The position numbers and the translations under genes are program-made. Positions 20,401 through 32,400 of a stretch of DNA of 64,000 nucleotides are shown piece by piece. How positions within the stretch are numbered: position 1 is the stretch's first letter; each line of letters opens with the position of its first letter. The stretch is from Rs1 sp036960485 (GTDB lineage Bacteria; Pseudomonadota; Gammaproteobacteria; Pseudomonadales; Balneatricaceae). A model generated the notes under the pieces. That model ran no database searches. It had not been told where the DNA came from and saw nothing but the letters and a program-made list of their open reading frames with translations. The stretch covers positions 21,386 to 85,385 of the forward strand of contig JBALXS010000007.1 in NCBI GenBank assembly GCA_036960485.1, in the 5' to 3' direction.

Positions 20401-23400
20401 GTAGGCGTTGCAGGATCTATTGGTGTCACGCTTTCTGAAAATGTCATTGGCAACGGCTTGGCAAATGATAGTCAACAAACTAATGCACGCATTAGTAATT
20501 CTAGTATTCGCGCTTTAAACGATGTGCAAGTCATCGCTAATTCAGTGGCCACTATTGATAGCTATGTTTTAGGTTCAAGTATTTCTCTTGCAGGCGGCAA
20601 AGTAGCTATTGCACTGGCAGGTGCCGGTATTGATTTAGATAACGATATTCATGGACAAACCAAAGCTTACGTAGCAAACACTGATTTAATTGCTTTAAAA
20701 GATTTAAAGATTGATGCTAACGCCAATGGCCAAATTTTAAAAGCTAAAGGAGATGCGATAACAGTATCTGCAGCTATCGGTATTGGCGGTGCAGCGGCCA
20801 TATCAGCCACCATTATTAACAATGACATTGCGATGGATGTAGATGCCTATCTACAACTAGATAATAATATAAAGTTAGGTAGCTCTATTTATCAAGTGAT
20901 GGTGGAAGGTAATGTTGATATTACTAGCTTTGCAAATGCGGACTTTAAAAACGTCAAAGCAACTTCTGTAACATTTAGTGGTGGTTTAGTCGGTTTAAGT
21001 GGCGGTGGTGTAGATATTACTAACACTGTTAATAACCAGGTTAGTGCAACTGCATCAGGCAACGGAGCGCTGTTTAGCACCGCTAATTTTAATTTAAATG
21101 CGCATGAGACCACTGAACTTAGTATTGATGTCACAAACATCGCTGCCAGTGCCAGTATTGGTGGCGCATTAGGTGTCGCTTTAGTACGTAATGATGTGCG
21201 CAGTAAAATTAGCGCAAGGCTTAATGATCTAACGATTGATGCACAAAATATTGATGTGCTAGCTAAAGCTGAAAACAAAATTATTAAAACCAAGGCATTA
21301 GGTTTTTCAGCTGCTCTACTTGCAGCCAGTGCTAACCGTGCTGATATATCTTTAGAAACACAAGTTGCTGCCACGACTGATAGCGCTACTTTAAATGCAC
21401 AACAAGTGATTAGCATTAATGCGGAATCGGTTAATTATGCTAGAGCCGATGCCAATGGTGGAGCAGCCGGTGGTATTGCTGTCGGTGCGATGATTGCTGA
21501 TATAGAACACGGTAAAAATGGCCAGAATGAAGTTTTGGTTCAGCTTGGCGATAACACCAAAATTAACGCGACTCAGTTGCGCGTCAAAGCGTACGGCAGC
21601 GATGATATTTTAGCGCGTACAATTGCCGCCGCTGGTGGTTTAGTGGCAGGGGCGGGTGCACAAAGTAGCGTAACAAGTTATCAAAATGCATTGGCGAGTG
21701 TCGGTAAAGGCGTGAATATTGAGGTTGAAGATTTTGATATAAGCAGCGTTTTAGATCAAAACATAGATGCTAGTGCTGATGCCTTTAGTGTTGGTCTAGC
21801 GTCAGGCTCAGGAGCTGGTTTGGATTTGTCGATCAATTCCAGAGCAGATGTAGTGCTAGGTGCATCGACGCGTACTAGTAATCAAGCGACACAAGCTAGC
21901 GAGGTGCTTGCGCATCGCATAAATATTAACGCCGTTAATAATTTTAATAAAGATGAATATCCTAATGGCAAGAGTTTGCGAACCGGTTCGGCAAATTTAG
22001 TCGGTGCCAATGGATTGTACAGTACAACCACGTTGAACAATCACGCTAATATTTCACTGCTTGATAATATCAAACTGATCGGTGAAGGCAGCTATGATGA
22101 TCAAGGGCTTATCAGTATAGAAGCTTATAACAATATTGAAACAATCGATAATATCACGATAGAAACAGTGAGCGGTTTAGGCAGTATTAATGCAGCCTTT
22201 AGTGTTATAACGGCTAACTCTACTTCCTCGGTTAATGTAAATGGCGCGATCATTGAAAACATTACAGGTAGTGTTTATATTACGGCCAAAACAGATTCTG
22301 AAAACCGTGGTAGCGCAGATATCCTAGCAGTTTCAGGTTTAGGTAGCGCAGCAAATGCTAATGCGATTGTTAAAACAAATGCCGATAACTTGGTGAATTT
22401 GTCCAATGCTAATATTAAAGTTGGTGATCTTTATGTCTACGCAGGAAAGAGCCGCCAAGGTGTACTTAATATATTAGAAAGCAGTGCTAATACCGAGATG
22501 ACCTCAGTATCAGCGGGGCTTAATATTTCGGTGCCAAATCCAGATGCCGATATCAGAGAAATTAATAAGATTAATTTCGGTGAGAAACTAGATATAAAAG
22601 CGATGCAAGATGTAACAATTGAAGCGCGCGAAGGTATTGGTGGACCCGAACGGGCTATGGAATCAGGTTTAACCTTGTCTATTTCAGGCATACCTTACGG
22701 CTCAGATATAGATCGTGAAGGTAGTGTTATTTCTAACAACGATATTAACATTGCAAGCACTGCGCACGTTATTGCAGGTGTTAATAATAAAACTTTCTTA
22801 CAAATACGCACGGCTGACGAAGTAGCAGGTATATTGAGCAACCATGTGGATGCACAAGGCGTTCTTGATATAGCATCGTTGAGCACGGCGCAAAAAAAGT
22901 TTTTATTCGGTGTAGAAAATAAAGATGGCGTTGTGGTAGTGCCTGAACTACCGGCCGACGTCGTGTACGTAATCGAAGCGCTTGGTATCGATCAAATAAA
23001 GTTTAAACTTAGCCAGGATACCGTGATCCATCATAACGGCGAGTACTTCCAGTATTTGCCGCGCGAGAGTACCGAAGTCGTTCTAGGTACAGAAGACTAC
23101 TCTAATTCACGTTGGAAAGCTTTAGGTAGCAGCTTATCGCCAGCTCTACAGGATGCCTTTACGGTTTATGAGAGTACGGTTACCGAGAATTTATCAGGTG
23201 CTTTGGGTAACGAGTTTTATGTTGTTAAGCCCCGCGATTTAGATGCGCCGACACTGACTTTTACCAATCTAAGTACTATTTTACTTGAACAACAAGCACA
23301 AGTGCTTGATTGGATTACCAGCCATAGCACGAATGCAGAAGCAATTGCGCGTTATCAAATTCAACTGGCTGATATCAACTCGAAAATAGATAAACTAGGT

Positions 23401-26400
23401 TTGGTAGATTACGTTCACAGCCTGACAGCCGGTCAAATAGTGCAAGCTCCCGATCAAAAGTTTTACGCGAATTTAATCACAGAGCAGCTAGTCCTTGAGT
23501 CAGCGAATTACAGTGATGTATCCCATTGGCAAGAAGTCAGTAATCCAGGCGCTGGTAGCTTTTTGCATTACAGCGATACTGCTAGCGCTAGCAGTAAAGT
23601 TTATAACGAAGCACTTGATATTTTAATGATCGATTTGCCAAACGTGTATGCCTCACCGGGGTCAGTGTACATCCAAATTGATGGAAAAAGTGCTGAAACG
23701 CTGCGTGATAAAGCTAACCGTAGTAACTTAAAAGCACGCGCAGGAGCTACCATTCAAATAGTAAACACTGCGCCTTTCTCTTTGAGAGTTAATGATGTGG
23801 TGGTTAAAGACACGCAACGTGTTGAAGTGATCAACGGAGTATTAAAAACCTTTACACCAGGCGCTGTTCAGTTAAATTATAAAGATGTGAACTCTATCGC
23901 CATTAGAGGCGATAGCATTATCACAGGCGGCGCAGATACTGCTAACACGCCTGCGGTTGAAGTAAACGAAATTATTATTTTCCAAGATACTAAGGTTGCA
24001 AATACTAGTTTTAGTAACAATGGTGTCACCTTTGCATTGCCAAAAGTGCCCGCTAATATGTATATTCAAGGTAATGTCGTGAACGAAAACGGCGATGCCT
24101 ATATTAACAACCGTGATGGCGCGATAGAAGTATCTAAGCAGATTCGTGCGCGCACCATCAATCTATTCGCAGCCGGTGATTTTACTCTTAATTCTGAAGC
24201 TTGGTACCACTCTAATAAAGATCCTCGCCAATACATCAACTTAGGTGATACTCGCAGTAAAGTTTACAACGTTGCTGGCACTGCAAAATCTTGGAATACC
24301 GGTATCGGTGCAACCTTAAGTGCGACGGTTTCCAGTGAGGGTGTTGATTTTTATAACGCGATTAATGCGGACAACTCGCAGATATTGTCGATGGGTAAGA
24401 TCACCATTACAGCCAGACATCTAAATGTAAACGGCTTAATTCAAAGTGGTGTAAATACTATTGCTTTAACCATCGATGCTAATTTTTATGGTGGGCGCAA
24501 TAATGTTGATTTATCTAATAAGAAAGGCCAATCGATAGCGGGTATTAGTTTTGCAAACCCTGGGAGCCCTGGCAACGTTAAAGTACCGGTTTCTGGATAT
24601 TGGGATGCTGATCGTAAAGCGATTGTTGTTGAGGATATTTTAGCCAGCGGCGGCGAAGTTGTTATCGCAGGACAAGTGATTAGCACTGGTAATGGTCGTA
24701 TAGTGGCAGCAAGCGGATTTGCAGCGGTTAAGGTCGTTAATAACTCGGCTTATAATTTAATACTTGATGGTATTGATACTCGCCAATATCGCGAGGGGAA
24801 AATCACCATTATTGATAGCCAAGAGCTGACCAAAGATGAGTATAGCTATAACAGCGGCACACCAACACGTGCACATTTTCAAGGTCAACTAGTTGCGCCA
24901 AATCCTACCACTGGTGCTATCGCGACGATTAATTATGTAGAAGACGTTAACTTTAGTGGTAGTACTGCAGCTTATGAAGTGAATGCTGGTAGCCGATATG
25001 TATGGACTGAAGGTCAGGCTAAGACGAAAACTGAAATTCGCCTCTACCAGAAGAAGAGCTTTAATTTGTTTGGCGGTGGAATCATTGATGATTTCCTAGT
25101 GAAAGATGCGAGTTACAAATGGAAAACGGTTGAATTTACCCAGTCAAAACCGCTACTTGAATCTGAGTCAGTTGTGATTGGCAGTACAACCTCACCTGAC
25201 TATGAAGTTGAGTACATACAAACGGCAGGTGATACCAGTGTCAATTCACATGTGGTAAAAACTTGGACGACCGGTGGTGGTTGGTTACGTAAGAAAACCG
25301 TAAACACCAAAATCACGACTATCGAAGGCTTGAAGGATTACTACACCCATTCATTGAAAGCAGATTATAGTATTGGAATCAGTTTCTTAGGTGGCAATGC
25401 TAATGCAAATGTTGATATTACAAGTGTTGGTAATATCATTGTGGCAGGCGCGATAAAAATACCTGATCAAGGCCTGTTAAAATTGCACTCAACGGGTGGG
25501 TCTGTGATGATGGCAGATGGTGTTTATGCGTTGACTAAACAAGTGGATATTTTCGCTAGAAATGACATTAGTGTGTTGTTAGAAGGTAATTTAGCTAATC
25601 GAGGGCATACGCTAATTGCAGCTCTTGGTAGTATTAATTTAGGCGTTGTTGAGGATGATAATCCAGGCAGTGATCGTTTTGGTAAAGCTCAAACGAGCTC
25701 TAATGTTTTATATATAGATACTATATATGCAAGACAAGACGTAAATATCAACGCAGGTGGTGGTATTTATAAAAGCAATACCGGTGCAAACACCACTATT
25801 TCAGCGAATAATATCAATTTATTAGCATTAGGTGGGGGTGTTGGTCATTTAAATATTGATTCAGCAACATTCAACAATAAAGGTACTGTGACTGTTGATG
25901 CACAAGGTAATATTGCGCTGACAGAAGTAAACGGCAATTTGAATGTAAGTAGCATAGTAGGTGCTAAAACGGCCAGTACCGGCAGTGCGATTTATGGGGT
26001 GCAATTAAGTGCCACGAATGGCTCTATCTTAGATGCTAATTTGGACGAAGTTAGAACTTCAGGTATTGATACGAGTAATGCTCAAAAATTCTACGCAGAA
26101 TCACTCATTGTCAATGAAGCCACTGACGATACCACACTGTATCATCAATACTGGCAAATACTGCGCGCCGATAATGTAGCTTACAACTCAGATGTTACTA
26201 CTTATGCAAACTATACGAATATTTATAGTCATCTCAATGGTAAAGAATTAAATCAGGCACAAGTGGATATTGCGGCACTTAATGCCAGTTTTAATGCCAG
26301 CTCGGAGCACGATCCAGAATATGATAAATTAGCACTGTTAAAAGAAGAAAACTTGGCTTTGCCAGTGGCAACTAACAGTGAATTTAAAGTGTTAACTTTA

Positions 26401-29400
26401 GCAAAAATCGCGGCAAATAAGCCTATCTTTGATAGCATTTTATCGCCGGGTATTGTCGCTAAACTGTATCCTGGAACGCCGCTTATTGTAAGCGCAGGTG
26501 CTGGTAACCAGGAAGTTGCTAATATTGAATCTGTAGCCGCTGGTAGTACAGTGACATTAAACGCATATGCAGGACTTGGAAAAATAGGTAGCCGCGTTGT
26601 GATCAATATGGCTAATGGTGTGAATGGATTAAGTGTTGAGCATAAATCAATATTGACACAGGCAACCGGCAGTGATGTTGTTGCCAGTCAGTATAGCTTT
26701 TATCGCTATATAGGCGCTGCTAATGATATTTCACAGTTTGATATTAATTATAGCGATGGGCTTTGGCAAGCTGTCACCACAATTGATGCCGCTACAAGTA
26801 TCGGCGCAGTCAATATAGCAACCGGGAACTACGTAGAAGTTGATCAAGATGGTGTGCCAGCTCTATTTAAGTATACCGGGGCTAACGCGAGTATCAATCT
26901 TGCGGGAACGAACTATGAAGCCGCAGGTGCACCTTGGGATCGTGTGGTAGCACAAAGTGTTGCTCCGGCGGCAACTTTAGATTTAGTTACTAATGAAATT
27001 GTGATGCAGTTAGAAACAGTGACAATTCAACTGTGGGATGATCTTAACTTAGCAGGAGCAGGCAGCCTGACCGCAATAGCCAATCAAGGGATTGCAATAG
27101 AGCACAATGGTAACTTGATCATCGATCGGATTGAAGGCGGTAGTTGGGTGCGTTTGACCGCTGCTGGCAGTATTACTGACTCGGGTCAGTCAAGTGTCGC
27201 CGCTTTAAAAAGTGCTGGTGATATTGTGCTGGTTTCACGCTCTTCCATTCAAGCGGCAGATACAAGTGCATTTAGAATACAAGCGACTCAAGGCAGTGAG
27301 TTGAACTTGGATGCCGGTGGCGCAGTTAATATCTGGCAAGTAGAAGGAACTAGTACTATTGGTGGTGTTAGTTACCAAATCAAAGATTTGCGTATAGGTG
27401 ATGTCGCGGCAACAGGTGATATAACCATCAGTGCAGGCCTCTTTTCAACTTTACCAATGGGCCAAACGCCTACCGGCAGCGCTTCAATTGTAGTTGAAAA
27501 AATAAGTACGACGACCGGAACAGTTGCCTTAAATGCGGCGGCCAATATCTTAGATGGTTATGACGATAGTACCAATGCCATTATAAATATTAGAGCGAAA
27601 GATTTAATTTTAGTTGCGGGTGCTGCGGTGGGTATACGCAATAGCGGTAAACTTAATTATGTTGATTTGAAATTAAGCGGTAGTGTTAGTGCTAAAGCTC
27701 AAGGCGATATCATGTTGAACTCAGTGGAGTCGCACCTTGTCGCAGGCTTTATAGAAACGGATACCACTGTTTATCTAAAGGCTAGCGAGTCCATTTTAGA
27801 TAGCGAGCAAGATAACGATAATCAGCCATTAAGTTTAATCGGCAATGCTGATGTCAAAGCACATACAGTTGAGCTATTGGCACTCAAAGGTGGCATTGGC
27901 CAGTTTGGTAATCAATTAGAAATTGATACGAATGCAGCCAATGGCGGACAGCTTTCAAGTTACAGCAATAAAGATAGTTATATTCGTGAAACCACGGGTG
28001 ATCTACGTATCGCCAGCTTAGTTGCAGATAGCGATAATAGTGGTAAAGGCGATGCTGATATTTATCTTACAGTAGACGCCAATATCGTAAATGCACTGCC
28101 TAGTGGACATAGTGTTATAGCTAGTGGTCTGCGTATAGTTAGCGGTGAAAACATCGGCCAAAATGGTGCATTGCGCACCTTAGTCGATAACCTTGAAGCG
28201 CATGCAATCGGTGGCAGTATTACATTACTTAATACTGGTCATTTAACGGTTGGTGGAGTGAGTGTTGAACTGGTTGGTGTCAGTGCGTTGCAAAATATAA
28301 CCTTGAGTGCACAAAGCCCGTTGAGCGTGAATGAAAACATTATTGCTCAACAAGGCGATATCATACTCAACGCACTAGACGATGCGAGCGATGCAGGCGC
28401 AAATGCGGATGACTTAACCATCAATAGCGCCCTAGTTGAAGCGGTATTGGGTAGCTTAACCTTGAACGCCGGCGATGCATTAACCTTAGAACAAGGCGGC
28501 ACGCTTAAAGCGGCAATCACCCTAACCTTGAATACCGATATAGGTAATAGCGACACTAGTGCAGGCACGGTAACACTGCACGGCACCCTTGAAGCCGCTA
28601 ATACTGTCGTTAATACAGGTAGCGGCAATGATAGCTTGTTGTTTAATGTGCAGCAGATGTTAGGTGATGTGCAAGTGAATGCGGGCGCTGGTCTAGATAC
28701 TATTACCGTTAACGAACTAGTGAGTCGTAGCAGTGCTGATTACTTTGAACTGGATGGTCAAGGTGGCACTGATACTTATATTATTAATCGCACAGGCCAA
28801 AACTTAGCCGGTGTCGGCGCTGATTATATTATCAATGTACGCGATAGCGGCACTCAAGCAGATGGCGCAGATACGTTAACTATTAACGGCACCGATCTGG
28901 CAGATACCTTGTTATTGCGCAAAGGCTTTGTTGCAGCACTGCATGATGACAATAGCGGTACGGGTGACTACCAAAGCGGCGCTGAGCGCATTAATTATGA
29001 TCGTAATATCAATGGCCGTTTAATCTTAAATGGCCATGAGGGCAATGATGCTTTCTTTAGTGATGATAACAGCAGTATCACCACGTTAGATGGTGGTGCA
29101 GGGGATGATAGCTTCCAAATAGGCCAGTTATATGGCTTAGATCGCCAAGCAGCGTTGGGCACAGTCGCCTTAGGTGATGAGATTGAAACCACTGAAACAA
29201 CCTTGGGATTCTTAAGCAAAGGTAATAGCTTACCGATGGTAGTGTACGGCGGCGATGGTGAAGACACCGTGAAGGTTTACAGTAATAAAGCGCTGACCAA
29301 ACTGTATGGTGAATACGGCGATGACAGCTTTGTAGTACGCGCCTTCTTGAAAAAAGGCACAACACAAGCTGCTGGTGGCGGAGATGTTGAACTATTTGGT

Positions 29401-32400
29401 GGCGATGGTGCTGATAATATTCAATACAGCATTAATTCGCCGTTGAAGATAGATGGAGGTGCGGGAACTGATAGCGTTATCGTGCTGGGTACTGAGGGAG
29501 ATGATAGCTTCATGGTCACCAAAGACGGTATCTTTGGTGCCGGCTTGAACGTATCTTTCACCGGCGTAGAGCTGGCTGAGGTTGATGGGCTTGAAGGCGA
29601 TGATACCTTCTATATTTTGAGTACTAGTGACAGCGTAGTGACGACGATTATTGGTGGTTTAGGCGCTGATACTTTCAATGTGGCGGGCGATGTTACCACG
29701 CCGATCGTATCTTATTCAGTGGAAGGACGTAGCAGTTTTATCAATCACAGTGTCGTCAGTGATGATGGCAGCTATAACGGTATCTTTGTTGACGGCGTTT
29801 CGTTAAGTGTTGCCAATAAAGGCAGTGGTGCCGTACAGGTTGATACTGACAATGGCGTATTAGTCAGCGAGGAGGGAGGATCTGATAGTTATGAATTATC
29901 ACTTAACCTGCCTACGTCAAGTTTTGCCGCTTATGTGACAATATCTGCAGCACGTGCATCCACCAGTGATAAAACGCGCAGTGGCGCATCAGCTAACAGT
30001 ATTCTCGTATCGACTGATAACATCAATTTCTATGAATCGTTAGTAGTTACCAGAAATACAGGTAATTGGACTGATACTGCAACTATTTATGTTAAAGCGG
30101 TTGATGATACGGCGACTGAAGGTTTACGTGATTATGTGATTAGCCATAGCGTACGCAGTGTTGACGCGGCTGTTGATGGTATACAAGTAGATAATGTGGC
30201 AGTACAAGTGCTTGATAATGATCAGGCGGATATTATTGTCAACCGAGTCGATGCTGTCACGGGCTATGCGACATTGGCTGAAGGTGGAACAGGCCAGCAA
30301 TATGAAGTGCGCTTGGCAACTCAGCCTAAAGTGGGCGAAATAGTGACGGTTAGTTTAGCGCAAATCACCAAAGCAGGTGTTGCCAATCAGTTGTCGTTAA
30401 GTACTAATACGTTGACGTTTAGCCATACTAACTGGGACACCACGCAGCAATTTACATTGACAGCGTTTGATGATGCCATAATAGAAGATAAGTACCTTGC
30501 TAACGTAACCTTAAGCACCGTGGGTGTTTTAGCCAGCGGTGCGAGTTATCTTAATGTGGTTGATACTACGATTAACGTTAATGTGCTCGATAATGACACG
30601 GGAGCAGTGATTGTTACGCAAACAAATGGTTCTACTTTAGTGACTGATACGCAAAGCGATAGTTACTCATTAGTGTTGAGTAAGCAACCGACAGCAACAG
30701 TAACTATTCGTTTATTAAATGATGGTCAAACACGCTTTAGCAGTTTAGATACACGTTTTAATGAGGCTGATAATACGGTCACTTTTGATGCCAGTAATTG
30801 GTCTACTAAGATTGACATAGTGGTTGCTGCGAACCCTGCTTATATAGTTAATGTGACGCAACAGCCGACGCAAAACCCACCATTACAACCACATACTTTG
30901 AACAATATACGTGGACAGCTAATTATCGAAGGCGGTGTGCCTGCCGATAAACAGCGTACCTTGAGTTTAGCGGTGATGCTACCAAGCGAAATTGATGGTG
31001 CGCTACCTATCTTAGAGCTGCAAGTAGATGAAAGTCTGAAAACGGATACATTGAACATCTTTAACGATGGCAGTGTACGCAGTGTTAATCCTAGTGACAG
31101 TGATTTTGCGCAATACGCAGGGATCTTAAGTGAGACCAGTTTGACCGGTTTAGGCATGGGTCAAGGTATCTTCTATAACGAGGTTGAAGTACTAGACACT
31201 TTCCTTGGCCGCGGCAATGACCATTTCACTATCACCAGTACAGCGAGTGATACGATCACTCAAGTGCACGGTGGTGGCGGTGATGACTTTATTCAGGTCA
31301 CTGGCAGTAATGCTTATAGTGATGCAGGCGCAGGCGTGATGGGCGCGCTAATTTTGTTCGGAGATTCTGAGCAAGATGGCAGCACTTATAACGCTACTTC
31401 AGATGCTAAAACTAATAAAGCGCGTGAATTTAGTAATCCAGGCAACGATACTATTGATGCATCAGGTGCAGGTGGTTCAGTTACTATTTACGGTGGTCAA
31501 GGAAATGACAACCTAACCGGTGGCGAGTTTGGTGATCAAATAGCCGGCGGCAGCGGTGACGATCAACTTTATGGATTGGGTGGTAACGATCATCTCTACG
31601 GTGATAGCGGCTTTAACACAGATGTTACAACGCGTTTAAATTTAGCCAGCCAAGTGTTGACGCTGGTGAATATCGAAAGTGCTGCCAACGATAACCTAGA
31701 TACATCCGATCGCTTACAGATAGGATCAGATCATATAGAAGGTGGCCAAGGTAATGATTTTATCTTTGGTGATCGTGGTGAAGTAGTACAAGCAAGTGGC
31801 ACTAAACGAGTAACAAGCACAGGTGACGTGCAAAGCGCACAAACCTTATACCATTCAATTGGCGCGGCAGATACCTTAATTGGCGACGAAGGCAATGATC
31901 GAATATTCGGTGGTTTTGGCGCCGATAATATTGCAGCGGGTAGTGGTAACGACAGTGTTATTGGTGACAACGGGCGCATTATCTTACTCAATAGCGTACG
32001 CAGCCAATTATTTAGTACTGATACCTCTAACGCGACTGGTGATAACGATATCATTACGTTAGGCGCCGGTGAAGATCAAGCGATTGCAGGTATTGGCAGC
32101 GATACGGTAACTAATCTTAGCGGTGAAACGGTTGTCCTAGGTGATAATGGTATTATCACTAGCGATGCTAGTGGTCGTTATATTAAAATCACTACAGGTG
32201 CTATCAATTTAGGAGGTAACGATTTACTCACCGGGGGTATCGATCGAGATATTCTGTTTGGTGGTGTTGGTGCTGATACCTTAGATGGTGCGGCAGGTGA
32301 TGATATTCTTGGTGGTGACGGCTCGCAAGTGACGCGCAGAAGTACCACGATACAGTTTGAAGCGATCGATCTATTCACTGGTGGTGATGACATACTACTC

